Positions 48,073 to 58,872 of a stretch of 64,000 nucleotides of DNA are shown here, piece after piece. The stretch covers positions 31,007 through 95,006 of the forward strand of contig NZ_FXAG01000018.1 in NCBI RefSeq assembly GCF_900177275.1, given 5' to 3'. Each line of letters begins with the position of its first letter. Positions within the stretch are counted from its first letter, which is position 1. The notes beneath the pieces are model-generated. The model did not search any database, was not told where the DNA came from, and saw only the letters and a program-made list of their open reading frames with translations. The position numbers and the translations under genes were made by a program. The stretch is from Pseudogulbenkiania subflava DSM 22618 (GTDB taxonomy: Bacteria > Pseudomonadota > Gammaproteobacteria > Burkholderiales > Chromobacteriaceae).

Positions 48073-48121
48073 CTATGCCTCCACTATAGATGATCTGGAA
48101 CGAATATCTCGCCAGCCCGAA

Positions 48122-49042
<921 letters not shown>

Positions 49043-49138
49043 TCAATCACGTTGCTGAACTGTTATTTATTAATTGCCAGCCGCGCCCGCGCTTAGTACA
49101 TTTGCATCCCGCTACTGAACAACCATTCAGCAATCACC

Positions 49139-49798
49139 ATGACCGAAGCCACCCTGCCGCGCTGGCAGCGCAAGAAAGACGCCCGACCGTCGGAAATTCT
49201 CGACGCCGCCCTGAGCCTGTTCGTCGAGAAGGGTTTTCGCGCCACCAAGATGGAAGACATCGCGCGCGCCGCCAACGTCACCAAGGGCACGCCCTACCTC
49301 TATTTCCAGAACAAGGAGGAAATCTTCAAGGCGGTGATCCAGGTCAACCTGTCGTCGCGCTTCGCCGAACTCGCCGAGATTGAACGGCAGCACAGCGGCA
49401 GCGCCGCCGAGCTGTTGCAGCAGCTGATGTTCAAGTGGTGGGACGAGGTGGGCTGCACCGAGCTGGCGGGCATCTGCAAGCTGGTGATCGCCGAGGCCAC
49501 CAACTTCCCCGAACTCACGCAGTTCTACGCCGCCGAGGTGATCCAGCCCAGCCTCACCATGGTCGGCCGCATCCTGCAGCGCGGCATCGCCAACGGGGAA
49601 TTCCGTGCGGTGCCGATCGAGAGCGCCACCGACGCCCTGCTGGCGCCGCTGGTGCTGGCGATGACCTGGGCGCACTCGTTCGGCAAGGTGGTCCCGGAGG
49701 GGGCCGGTTATTCCTACAAGAATTCGCGCCATCACCTGGCCGAGGCCCTCGACCTGGTCCTCAACGGCCTGTGCGTCCCCGGCAAGAACAACAACTAA
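49139..49798 (+). CDS. TetR-family repressor of the adjacent efflux operon
   Basis: 219 aa. N-terminal HTH (ILDAALSLFVEKGFRATKME, DIARAANVTKGTPYLYFQNK) and an AcrR-like ligand domain. It is 15 nt upstream of the membrane-fusion gene on the same strand, so it is cotranscribed and likely autoregulates the RND pump. No clear ribosome binding site beyond purines. Confidence 0.92.
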   Translation: MTEATLPRWQRKKDARPSEILDAALSLFVEKGFRATKMEDIARAANVTKGTPYLYFQNKEEIFKAVIQVNLSSRFAELAEIERQHSGSAAELLQQLMFKWWDEVGCTELAGICKLVIAEATNFPELTQFYAAEVIQPSLTMVGRILQRGIANGEFRAVPIESATDALLAPLVLAMTWAHSFGKVVPEGAGYSYKNSRHHLAEALDLVLNGLCVPGKNNN

Positions 49799-49813
49799 GC
49801 AAGGTCCAACACG

Positions 49814-50887
49814 ATGAAGACACCTCACTCACGCTGGCTCCTCACCGCCCTGGCGGTGCTCGGGCTCGCCGCCTGCAGCAAGGACGCGGCGGTACAGGAA
49901 GATATCCGCCCGGTGCGTTACGTCACCGCCAGCGACAACGCTTCCCTGCCTGGCGCCAGCTTTGCCGGCGACATCCGTGCCCGACAGGAAACGCCGCTGG
50001 CCTTCCGCGTCGGCGGCAAGATCGCGCAACGCCTGGTGAACACCGGCGAGCGGGTGAAGAAGGGACAGATTCTGGCCCGGCTCGACGCCAACGACTACCA
50101 ACTCGATCTCACGGCCAAACAGGCCCAGCTCGCCGCCGCCCGCTCCGATCTGGAGCAGCAGCAAACCGACCTCAAGCGCTCGCAGGAACTGCTGGGCAAG
50201 CAGTTCATCAGCCAGGCCCAGGTCGATCGCCAGCAGAACGCCGTCAACGCCGCGCGCGCCAGACTGCAGCAGGCCCAGGCCCAACTGGCCGGCAGCCGCA
50301 ACCAGAACAGCTACGCCACGCTCGTCGCCGACGCCGACGGCGTGATCGGCAGCGTCAGCGCCGAGGCCGGCCAGGTGGTCTCCGCCGGCCAGCCGGTGCT
50401 GAGGCTGGCCATGGACGGTCCGCGCGAAGTCGCCATCCAGGTGCCGGAAAACGCCCTGGCGGCGCTGCGGGCGGCCAAGGCGCTTCAGGTGAAGCTGTGG
50501 GCCGACGGCCAGACCTTCAACGGCACCCTGCGCGAGCTGGCGGCCGACGCCGACCCCGCCACTCGCACCTACGCCGCCCGCATCAGCCTCGACGGCGCCA
50601 ACGCCGGGCTGGCGCTGGGCATGAGTGCCAGCGTGACGCTGCCGGCACCGTCGCAAGAGCACAAGCTGCAGCTGCCGCTCTCCGCCCTGCTCGACCAGGA
50701 TGGCCGGCACTACGTCTGGGTGATCGACCCCAAGAGCCACAAGGTTGGCCGAAGAGAGGTCAGCGTGCAGGGCATCGACGCCAGCGTTGCCCGCGTCAGT
50801 GGCGCGCTGCGCGCGGGAGAACAGGTGGTGAGCGCCGGCGTGCACTTGCTGCGCGACGGTCAGCAGGTCCGCCTGCTCCAGCCTTGA
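49814..50887 (+). CDS. RND efflux periplasmic adaptor (membrane fusion) lipoprotein
   Basis: 357 aa. Lipobox LAVLGLAAC, beta-barrel/lipoyl halves (RQETPLAFRVGGKIAQRLVN, VGVIGSVSAEAGQVV-type region), and a coiled-coil hairpin at ~95-165. It links the inner-membrane pump to the TolC-type channel. Followed after 10 nt by the pump gene. Confidence 0.94.
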   Translation: MKTPHSRWLLTALAVLGLAACSKDAAVQEDIRPVRYVTASDNASLPGASFAGDIRARQETPLAFRVGGKIAQRLVNTGERVKKGQILARLDANDYQLDLTAKQAQLAAARSDLEQQQTDLKRSQELLGKQFISQAQVDRQQNAVNAARARLQQAQAQLAGSRNQNSYATLVADADGVIGSVSAEAGQVVSAGQPVLRLAMDGPREVAIQVPENALAALRAAKALQVKLWADGQTFNGTLRELAADADPATRTYAARISLDGANAGLALGMSASVTLPAPSQEHKLQLPLSALLDQDGRHYVWVIDPKSHKVGRREVSVQGIDASVARVSGALRAGEQVVSAGVHLLRDGQQVRLLQP

Positions 50888-50897
50888 GGTGCCCGGC

Positions 50898-53800
50898 ATG
50901 AAACAACGACTCAACCTGTCCGAGTGGGCGCTCAAGCACCAGGCGCTGGTGCTGTATTTGATGATCACCCTGATGCTGGCCGGCGCCTGGGCCTATACCC
51001 AGCTGGGGCAGAAGGAAGACCCGTCGTTCACCTTCAAGGCGATGATGGTCAAGGTGGTGTGGCCCGGCGCCAGCGCCAGCGGGATGGAACAGCAGGTCAC
51101 CGACAAGCTGGAGCAGAAGCTGCAGGAGCTGGGCGATCTGGAATACGTCAAGAGCTTCACCAAACCCGGCGAAGCGCAGCTGCTGCTCAACCTGCGCGAA
51201 GGCATCGCACCGGAGAAGGTGCCGGAACAGTGGTACCAGGTGCGCAAGAAGCTCGGCGACATCCGCCAGAACCTGCCTGCCGACCTGAAAGGCCCGTTCT
51301 TCAACGACGAATTCGGCGACACCTTCGGCAACATCCTCGCCTTCAGCGGCGACGGCTTCAGCCCCGAGGAGCTGCGCCGCTACGCCGACCGCACCCGCCA
51401 GGAAGTACTGCGCCTGGCCGACGTCGGCAAGGTCGACATCGTCGGCGAGCAGCCGGAGCGCATCTACGTCGACCTCTCCACCAGCCGGCTCGCCACGCTG
51501 GGGCTCGACACCCGCACCGTCTGGAACGCGCTGGCCGAACAGAACGCGGTCACCCCGGCCGGGGTGTTCGAGACCGCCGGCGAGCGTATCTGGGTGCGCC
51601 CGAGCGGCGCCTACGACACGCTGGAGGCAGTGCGCAGCACTCCGCTCACGGTCAACGGCCAGAGCTTCCGCCTCGCCGACATCGCCACCGTGCACCGTGC
51701 CTTCGTGACGCCGCCCAGCTTCAGCATGCGCTTCAACGGCAAACCGGCGCTGGGACTCGCCATCAGCATGAAGGACGGTGGCGACGTGCTGCGCCTGGGC
51801 CGCGACCTCGACCAGCTGATGGTACGGGTCAAGGCGGCGCTGCCGCTCGGCGTGGAGATCGCGCCGGTGTCGGACCAGCCCAAGGTGGTGGAGCACTCGA
51901 TCAGCGAGTTCATGCATTCGTTGATCGAGGCGGTGGTCATCGTGCTGGCAGTCAGCTTCTTCAGCCTGGGCTGGCGCTCGGGCGTGGTGGTGGCGCTGTC
52001 GATTCCGCTGGTGCTGGCGATGACCTTCCTCTCCATGTACTTCTTCAACATCGACCTGCAGCGTATCTCGCTGGGCTCGCTGATCATCGCGCTCGGCCTG
52101 CTGGTGGACGACGCCATCATCGCGGTGGAGATGATGGCGCTGAAGCTGGAACAGGGCTGGAACCGCTACCAGGCGGCCACCTTCGCCTACACCAGCACCG
52201 CCTTCCCGATGCTCACCGGCACGCTGATCACCGCCGCCACCTTCCTGCCGGTGGGGCTCGCCAAGTCCAACGCCGGCGAATACGTGTTCAGCCTGTTCGC
52301 CGTGGTCGGGCTGGCGCTGCTGCTGTCGTGGGTGGTGGCGGTGATCTTCACCCCCTACCTCGGCTTCAAGCTGTTGCCGACGTTCAAGGCCGAGGGCGAG
52401 CACGCCGACGTCTACCACAAGCCGTTCTACCGGCGCTTCCGCAGCGTGCTGGAATGGTGTCTGGACCATCGCAAGACGGTGATCGCCGGTACGCTGGCGC
52501 TGTTCCTGCTCTCGCTGGGCGCGTTCAAGCTGTTCGTGCAGCAACAGTTCTTCCCCTCCTCCAACCGGGTGGAACTGCTGGTCGACCTGTGGCTGCCGCA
52601 GGGCGCCAGCTACCAGGCCACCGAGCACGAGACGAAGAAGCTGGAGGCGATGTTCGCCCGCCACGCTGGCGTCAGCAGCATCACCAGCTACGTCGGCGGC
52701 GGCTCGCCGCGCTTCTACCTGCCGCTCGACCAGCAGATGCCGCACCTCAACTACGCCCAGCTGATGATCATGACCAAGGACGAGAAGGTGCGCGAAACGG
52801 TCAGGCGCGACCTGGAGCACGCCTTCGACACCGACTTCCCCACGCTGCGCGGACGCGTGATCCGGCTGGAAAACGGGCCGCCGGTAGGCTATCCGGTACA
52901 GTATCGGGTGATGGGCGAGCGCCATGAGGAAGTCAAACGCATCGCCGCTCGCCTGGAGGCCCTGCTGCGCAGCCAGCCCGGCACGCGCCAGGTCAACAAC
53001 GACTGGGGCGAGCAGATCAAGTCGCTGCGCCTGGTGATCGACCAGGACCGCGCCCGCGCTTTGGGCGTGTCGACCCAGAGCCTGGGCCGGCAACTGCAGC
53101 TCTTGATCTCCGGCGCCGCCGTGACCGAGTTGCGCGAGGGCGACCGCACCATCGCCGTCGAAGCGCGCCTCAACCCGGCCGAAAAGACCGACGTCGCCGG
53201 CCTGGGTAACCTGATGGTGCAGGCCGCGAACGGGCGCTTCGTCCCGGTGTCGCAGCTCGCGCGTATCGAGTATCAGCCGGAGGAGAGCATCATCTGGCGC
53301 CGCAACCACCTGCCGACGGTGACGGTACGCGCCGACACCGCCGACGGCGTGCAGGCAGCGGACGTGGTGCAGGCGCTGGCCCCCCGTCTCAAGCAACTGG
53401 AAGCCACGCTGCCGCTGGGCTATCACATCGAGATGGGGGGCTCGGTCGAATCCAGCGTGAAATCGCAGCAGGCCATCGCCAAGGTGGCGCCGCTGATGAT
53501 CGTGGTGGTGCTGACCCTGTTGATGTTGCAGCTGCAGAGTTTCCAGCGCACGCTGATGGTGGTGCTCACCGCGCCGCTCGGCATGATCGGCGTGACGCTG
53601 ACGCTGATTGCCTTCCGGGCTCCGTTCGGCTTCGTGGCGATGCTGGGGGTGATCGCGCTGTCGGGCATGATCATGCGCAACTCGGTTATTCTGGTGGACC
53701 AGATCGAGCATGACATCGGCGAGGGCATCGAGCGCTGGGAGGCCGTGGTCGGTTCCACCCTGCGCCGCTTCCGCCCCATCATGCTGACCGCGCTGGCGGC

Positions 53801-54029
53801 GATCCTGGCGATGATTCCGCTGACGCGCAGCACCTTCTGGGGGCCGATGGCGGTGGCCATCATGGGCGGGCTGCTGGTGGCGACGGTGCTGACCCTGCTG
53901 TTCCTGCCCGCGCTGTACGCGCAGTGGTTCAAGGTGCGGCGCCCCGTGCCGCGAGCCCAGGACAGCGGCGCGCGCGACACGCTAGAGACGCCCGGCACGG
54001 CGCCGCAGCCGGCAGGTGCCGAGGCATGA
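50898..54029 (+). CDS. RND efflux transporter permease
   Basis: 1043 aa with twelve membrane helices and two large periplasmic loops. Helix 4 carries the proton-relay pair in LIIALGLLVDDAIIAVEMMA. Other signatures: AKSNAGEYVFSLFAVVGLAL and GFVAMLGVIALSGMIMRNSV. HAE1-like drug/solvent exporter; substrate not predictable. The ATG at 50898 with GAGG 8 nt before is preferred to a GTG three codons earlier. Confidence 0.95.
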   Translation: MKQRLNLSEWALKHQALVLYLMITLMLAGAWAYTQLGQKEDPSFTFKAMMVKVVWPGASASGMEQQVTDKLEQKLQELGDLEYVKSFTKPGEAQLLLNLREGIAPEKVPEQWYQVRKKLGDIRQNLPADLKGPFFNDEFGDTFGNILAFSGDGFSPEELRRYADRTRQEVLRLADVGKVDIVGEQPERIYVDLSTSRLATLGLDTRTVWNALAEQNAVTPAGVFETAGERIWVRPSGAYDTLEAVRSTPLTVNGQSFRLADIATVHRAFVTPPSFSMRFNGKPALGLAISMKDGGDVLRLGRDLDQLMVRVKAALPLGVEIAPVSDQPKVVEHSISEFMHSLIEAVVIVLAVSFFSLGWRSGVVVALSIPLVLAMTFLSMYFFNIDLQRISLGSLIIALGLLVDDAIIAVEMMALKLEQGWNRYQAATFAYTSTAFPMLTGTLITAATFLPVGLAKSNAGEYVFSLFAVVGLALLLSWVVAVIFTPYLGFKLLPTFKAEGEHADVYHKPFYRRFRSVLEWCLDHRKTVIAGTLALFLLSLGAFKLFVQQQFFPSSNRVELLVDLWLPQGASYQATEHETKKLEAMFARHAGVSSITSYVGGGSPRFYLPLDQQMPHLNYAQLMIMTKDEKVRETVRRDLEHAFDTDFPTLRGRVIRLENGPPVGYPVQYRVMGERHEEVKRIAARLEALLRSQPGTRQVNNDWGEQIKSLRLVIDQDRARALGVSTQSLGRQLQLLISGAAVTELREGDRTIAVEARLNPAEKTDVAGLGNLMVQAANGRFVPVSQLARIEYQPEESIIWRRNHLPTVTVRADTADGVQAADVVQALAPRLKQLEATLPLGYHIEMGGSVESSVKSQQAIAKVAPLMIVVVLTLLMLQLQSFQRTLMVVLTAPLGMIGVTLTLIAFRAPFGFVAMLGVIALSGMIMRNSVILVDQIEHDIGEGIERWEAVVGSTLRRFRPIMLTALAAILAMIPLTRSTFWGPMAVAIMGGLLVATVLTLLFLPALYAQWFKVRRPVPRAQDSGARDTLETPGTAPQPAGAEA

Positions 54030-54148
54030 CGATCATGACATTCCTCGGCCCGGGAGGAGCCCGCCGCACCGTTGCCGGCGCGGCGGCCCCGAACCAGAAC
54101 GACATCATCCGGAACAGGCTCCGGCAACAGCCTTTGACGAGAAGAGCA

Positions 54149-55450
54149 ATGACATCACGCATCCGTACCCTGACCGCTGTGCTGATCGCCGCCGCGGCGC
54201 TGCCGGCCCAGGCCTTCGACCTGATGGAGGCCTGGCAGCAGGCCCGCGGCTACGACGCGTCCTTCGCCGCGGCCGGCTACGACCGCGACGCCGGCCACGA
54301 AAAAGCGCCGCAGGGCCGGGCCGGGCTGCTGCCGCAGGTGGCGCTGAGCGCCGACTACAGCCGCACCAACCTGATCCAGCCCTCTGTCGCGGGCGGCAGT
54401 TTTTCCACGCACGGCGTCGGCGTGCAGCTGACGCAGCCCGTGTTCGACGTCAGCAAGTACACCGGCTACCAGAAGGGCAAGACCAGCAGCGCCCTGGCCG
54501 ACACCCGCTTCGCCGCGAGCGAGCAGCAGCTGATCGTCGACGTAGCGCAAGCCTACTTCAACCTGTTGCTGGCGCAGGACACGCTAGCCTCCACCCAGGC
54601 CACCAAGAAGGCCTTCGCCAGCCAGCTGGAACAGGCCAAGACCGCGTTCGAGGTCGGCACCGCCACCATCACCGACACCCACGAGGCACAGGCCGGCTAC
54701 GACGGCGCGGTGGCGCAGGAAATCCTGGCCGAGAGCGATCTCGAGATCAAGCGCAACGCCCTGCGCCGCCTCACCGGGCTCGATCCGCTCGCGGTGCAGG
54801 CCGTCACGCCGATACTGCCGCTGGATCAGCCCACCAACGTCGGCCTCGACGGCTGGATCGCCCAAGCGCTGGCCAATAACCTCGACATCAAGGCGCAGGA
54901 GCAGAACCTGGCGCTGGCCAGCCAGGACCTGACCGAGAAACGCGGGCAGCACCTGCCGGTGGTGTCGCTCACCGCCGGCTACAAGGACAGCACCGACAAC
55001 AGCACCCTCCCCGCACACACCCGGGCGTCCTCGGTCGGGCTGCAGCTGACGCTGCCGCTGTACGCCGGCGGCGGCATCAACTCGCGCGTACGCGAAGCGG
55101 CCGCCAACGAGAACAGCGCCAGGGACAAGCTGGAAGCGACGCGCCGCCAGGTGCGCGAGCAGGTGCGCCAGGCCTATCTGGGCGTCACCAGCGGGGCGGC
55201 CCTGGTCAAGGCGCAGCAACAGTTGCTGGTCTCGGCCAAGAGCAAGCTCGACTCCACCCGGCTTGGCAAGGAGGTCGGCGTGCGCACCAACCTCGACCTG
55301 CTGCAGGCCGAGCAGGAGTACTACAACGACCAGACCCAGCTCGCCAAGGCACGCTACAACTATCTGCTCGCCAAGCTGCAGCTGGCGCAGGCCGCCGGCC
55401 AGCTGGGACCGCAGCAACTGGCCGAGGTCAACGCCTACATCGTGCGCTGA
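54149..55450 (+). CDS. TolC-family outer-membrane efflux channel
   Basis: 433 aa. Signal peptide (LTAVLIAAAALPAQA then FDLMEAWQQARGYD), duplicated helical/beta repeats (LLPQVALSADYSRTN, LQLTLPLYAGGGINSRVREA). Forms the trimeric outer-membrane exit duct. Starts 119 nt after the pump gene; probably the last gene of the tetR-MFP-RND-tolC operon. Confidence 0.93.
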   Translation: MTSRIRTLTAVLIAAAALPAQAFDLMEAWQQARGYDASFAAAGYDRDAGHEKAPQGRAGLLPQVALSADYSRTNLIQPSVAGGSFSTHGVGVQLTQPVFDVSKYTGYQKGKTSSALADTRFAASEQQLIVDVAQAYFNLLLAQDTLASTQATKKAFASQLEQAKTAFEVGTATITDTHEAQAGYDGAVAQEILAESDLEIKRNALRRLTGLDPLAVQAVTPILPLDQPTNVGLDGWIAQALANNLDIKAQEQNLALASQDLTEKRGQHLPVVSLTAGYKDSTDNSTLPAHTRASSVGLQLTLPLYAGGGINSRVREAAANENSARDKLEATRRQVREQVRQAYLGVTSGAALVKAQQQLLVSAKSKLDSTRLGKEVGVRTNLDLLQAEQEYYNDQTQLAKARYNYLLAKLQLAQAAGQLGPQQLAEVNAYIVR

Positions 55451-55965
55451 GCCTCACGGTCCATGGGCGGGCCCGGCGTGCCGGCGTGATGAACAGGCCG
55501 GCGGTGCGGTGGCCCCAGCCCTGGCACAGCGCGATGCCCCGATTTGTTTAGCGCCGCCAGGCACGGCGGCCGGTCCTGCCCAGCACCACCGCCGGCGTGC
55601 CTGCGCCGTGGCACGATTCGAGCACAGCCCGACCGGCTTGGCTCAGGCCCGGCCTTGGCCCTATCGAAACAAACACTTACCCTCCCCCACTCGCCCTCCG
55701 GCCGGCTCCCCCCGGCCGATTTTCGTTGGCGGCAGCGCAACACTCGCGCTGCCCTGCCGTTTAATTTATTAAGTACAACGTAGCTTTTTAATAAACACCC
55801 GTCTAGAATTTGCTCAACCCGTGCTGCTCGCCGGGCCCAGACCGATTCAGCAGAGCGGCCCACGACGACGGCGCACGCCGCTGTCGCCGCAGGGCCCCCG
55901 GCATGGACCCGTAGAGACCACCCCACACAGCCCGACACTCAGGCACAGAACACAGGAGAGACCTC
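55451..55965. other. Intergenic stretch upstream of gabT
   Basis: About 515 bases. GC-rich to 55755 with a hairpin GGCAGCGC / GCGCTGCC (55731-55738 with 55746-55753) that may end the efflux operon, then an AT-rich block (55757-55815, TTTAATTTATTAAGT...TTTTTAATAAAC) that probably carries the gabT promoter and regulator sites. No gene is supported. Confidence 0.55.
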
Positions 55966-57231
55966 ATGAGCAACCAACAACTGCAGCAACGCAAAGCCGC
56001 CGCCACTCCGCGCGGTGTCGGCGTGATGTGCGGCTTCTACGCCGAACGCGCCAAGAACGCCGAGCTGTGGGACGTGGAAGGCAACCGCTACATCGATTTC
56101 GCCGGCGGCATCGGCGTACTGAATACCGGTCACCTTCACGACAAGGTGCAGGCTGCCGTGGCCGAGCAGTTGAACAAGTTCAGCCACACCTGCTACCAGG
56201 TTGTCCCCTACGAGCTCTACGTCGAGGTGGCCGAGCAGCTCAACGCCCTGACCCCGGGCAACTATGCCAAGAAGACCGCGTTCTTCTCCACCGGCGCCGA
56301 AGCCGTGGAAAACGCCATCAAGGTGGCACGCGCCGCCACCGGGCGCTCCGGCGTGATCGCCTTCGGCGGCGGCTTCCACGGCCGCACCATGATGGGCATG
56401 GCGCTGACCGGCAAGGTCGCGCCGTACAAGATCGGCTTCGGTCCGTTCCCGGCCGACATCTACCACGGCCTCTACCCGAATGCGCTGCACGGCGTGTCGA
56501 TCGCCGACTCGCTGACCAGCCTCGAGCGCCTGTTCAAGTACGACATCGAGCCGTCGCGCGTCGCCGCCATCATCTTCGAACCGGTTCAGGGCGAAGGCGG
56601 CTTCGTGCCGGCCCCGGCCGAGTGGGTGAAAGCCCTGCGCGCGCTGTGCGACCAGCACGGCATCCTGCTGATCGCCGACGAGGTGCAGGCCGGCTTCGCC
56701 CGTACCGGCAAGCTGTTCGCGATGGAACACTTCGGCGTGGCGCCCGACCTGATGACGCTGGCCAAGTCGCTGGCCGGCGGCTTCCCGCTGGCCGCGCTGG
56801 TGGGCAAGGCCGAACTGATGGATGCCCCGGCCCCGGGCGGCCTGGGTGGCACCTACGCCGGCAGCCCGCTGGCGCTGGCGGCGGCCAAGGCCGTAATCGG
56901 CGTGATCCAGGAAGAAAAGCTGCTGGAGCGTGCCAACCGTCTGGGCGAGGAACTGAAGGAAAAACTGCACGGTCTGAAGCAGGCCGTACCGCAGATCGCC
57001 GAAGTGCGTGGTCTGGGTGCGATGATCGCTGTCGAATTCAACAAGCCGGGCAGCCACGAGCCGGATGCCGAGTTCACCAAGAAGGTGCAGCAGAAGGCGC
57101 TGGAATCGGGCCTGATCCTGCTGACCTGCGGCACCTACGCCAACGTGGTGCGTTTCCTGTTCCCGCTGACCATCGAGGACAGCGTGTTCCAGGAAGCGCT
57201 GGCCAAGCTCGACGCCGCCCTGCGCGCCTGA
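55966..57231 (+). CDS. gabT: 4-aminobutyrate aminotransferase
   Basis: 421 aa class III aminotransferase. STGAEAVENAIKVARAATGR, GGGFHGRTMMGMALTGK, LIADEVQAGFARTGKLFAME, and PLP-lysine in LMTLAKSLAGGFPLAALVG. Transfers the amino group of GABA to 2-oxoglutarate giving succinic semialdehyde, the substrate of the next gene. AGGAGAG precedes the ATG. Confidence 0.96.
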   Translation: MSNQQLQQRKAAATPRGVGVMCGFYAERAKNAELWDVEGNRYIDFAGGIGVLNTGHLHDKVQAAVAEQLNKFSHTCYQVVPYELYVEVAEQLNALTPGNYAKKTAFFSTGAEAVENAIKVARAATGRSGVIAFGGGFHGRTMMGMALTGKVAPYKIGFGPFPADIYHGLYPNALHGVSIADSLTSLERLFKYDIEPSRVAAIIFEPVQGEGGFVPAPAEWVKALRALCDQHGILLIADEVQAGFARTGKLFAMEHFGVAPDLMTLAKSLAGGFPLAALVGKAELMDAPAPGGLGGTYAGSPLALAAAKAVIGVIQEEKLLERANRLGEELKEKLHGLKQAVPQIAEVRGLGAMIAVEFNKPGSHEPDAEFTKKVQQKALESGLILLTCGTYANVVRFLFPLTIEDSVFQEALAKLDAALRA

Positions 57232-57294
57232 GCCGTCCCGCCCTTCGGCCAACCCGTTGAGGTTGGCCGAAGCGTCCCGCACACGGAGAACATG

Positions 57295-58755
57295 ATGCTG
57301 AACCTGAAAGACCCGTCGCTGCTCAAGCAGCAGTGCTACATCAACGGTGAGTGGCTGGACGCCGACAACGGCGAAACCATCCCGGTGACCAACCCCGCCA
57401 CCGGCGAGACCATCGCCCACGTGCCGAAAATGGGCCGTGCCGAGGCCGAGCGCGCCGTCGCCGCAGCCGCCGAAGCGTTCAAGAGCTGGAAGAAAAAGTC
57501 CGCCAAGGAACGCGCCAACCTGCTGCGCAAATGGTTCGACCTGATGATGGCCAACCAGGAAGACCTCGGCGTGATCCTGACCGCAGAGCAGGGCAAGCCG
57601 CTTGCCGAAGCCAAGGGCGAAGTCGCCTACGGCGCCAGCTACATCGAGTGGTACGCCGAGGAAGCCAAGCGCATTTACGGCGACACCATTCCGTCCACCG
57701 GCGCCGACAAGCGCGTCCTGGTGACCAAGGAGCCGATCGGCGTCACCGCCGCGATCACGCCGTGGAACTTCCCCAACGCCATGATCACGCGCAAAGCCGC
57801 TCCGGCCATGGCCGCCGGCTGCCCGATGGTGGTACGCCCGGCCAGCCAGACACCGCTGTCGGCACTGGCCATCGCCGAGCTAGCACACCGCGCTGGCATC
57901 CCGGCAGGCGTGTTCTCGGTCATTACCGGCGGCTCCAGCGAGATCGGCGCCGTCCTGACCGGCTCCGACACGGTGAAGAAATTCTCCTTCACCGGCTCCA
58001 CCGAAGTGGGCCGTAAGCTGATCGCGCAGTGTGCCGATACGGTGAAGAAAGTGTCGATGGAACTGGGCGGCAACGCGCCGTTCATCGTGTTCGACGACGC
58101 CGACCTCGACGCCGCGGTCGAAGGCGCGATGATTTCCAAGTACCGCAACGCCGGCCAGACCTGCGTGTGCGCCAACCGCATCCTGGTGCAGGACGGCGTG
58201 TACGACGCCTTCGCCGAGAAATTCGCCGCCGCCGTCGCCAAGCTGCAGGTCGGTAACGGCCTCGAAGCCGGCGTGACGCAAGGCCCGATGATCGATATGA
58301 ACGCGGTGGCCAAGGTGGAAGAGCACATTGCCGACGCACTGGCCAAGGGCGGCAAGCTGGTCGCCGGCGGCAAGCGCCACGCCCTGGGCCACAGCTTCTT
58401 CGAGCCGACCGTGATCACCGGCGTGACGCCGCAGATGAAGGTCGCCAAGGAAGAGACCTTCGGCCCGCTGGCCCCGCTGTTCCGCTTCAAGACCGAAGAA
58501 GAAGCGATCCAGATGGCCAACGATACCGAGTTCGGCCTGGCGTCGTACTTCTACGCGCGCGACATCGGCCGCATCTTCCGCGTCTCCGAAGGCCTGGAAT
58601 ACGGCATGGTGGCCGTCAACAGCGGCATCCTCTCCAACGAAGCCGCGCCGTTCGGCGGCGTGAAGCAGTCCGGCCTGGGCCGCGAAGGCTCCAAGTACGG
58701 CATCGAAGACTATCTGGAAATCAAGTATGTGCTGCTGGGCGGCATCGACCGCTGA
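57295..58755 (+). CDS. gabD: Succinate-semialdehyde dehydrogenase
   Basis: 486 aa aldehyde dehydrogenase very similar in pattern to E. coli GabD. Catalytic Glu in VSMELGGNAPFIVF, catalytic Cys in NAGQTCVCANRIL, FSFTGSTEVGRKL. At residue ~181 the usual Lys of the KPA cofactor motif is Arg (VVRPASQTP). Completes GABA conversion to succinate. The second of two adjacent ATGs fits the GGAG spacing and family N-terminus better. Confidence 0.95.
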   Translation: MLNLKDPSLLKQQCYINGEWLDADNGETIPVTNPATGETIAHVPKMGRAEAERAVAAAAEAFKSWKKKSAKERANLLRKWFDLMMANQEDLGVILTAEQGKPLAEAKGEVAYGASYIEWYAEEAKRIYGDTIPSTGADKRVLVTKEPIGVTAAITPWNFPNAMITRKAAPAMAAGCPMVVRPASQTPLSALAIAELAHRAGIPAGVFSVITGGSSEIGAVLTGSDTVKKFSFTGSTEVGRKLIAQCADTVKKVSMELGGNAPFIVFDDADLDAAVEGAMISKYRNAGQTCVCANRILVQDGVYDAFAEKFAAAVAKLQVGNGLEAGVTQGPMIDMNAVAKVEEHIADALAKGGKLVAGGKRHALGHSFFEPTVITGVTPQMKVAKEETFGPLAPLFRFKTEEEAIQMANDTEFGLASYFYARDIGRIFRVSEGLEYGMVAVNSGILSNEAAPFGGVKQSGLGREGSKYGIEDYLEIKYVLLGGIDR

Positions 58756-58792
58756 TTGAAATGTAAGACCCTGTCAGGTGTGAAGCGAATTA

Positions 58793-58820
58793 GGGCCGGC
58801 TGAGACCGGCCCCTTTTTTT
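58793..58820 (+). terminator. Terminator of gabT-gabD
   Basis: Stem GGGCCGG / CCGGCCC (58793-58799 with 58806-58812), loop CTGAGA, then C and T7. Confidence 0.88.
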
Positions 58821-58872
58821 GCCGGTTGGCCGAACGACAGGCTTCGGCCAACCTTGGTGCCACCGCCCGGCC

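Noticed and set aside
50796..53711. 971-codon minus-strand frame opposite the RND pump
   Set aside because: His/Gln/Arg-rich low-complexity translation, no start signals, fully antisense to a well-conserved transporter.
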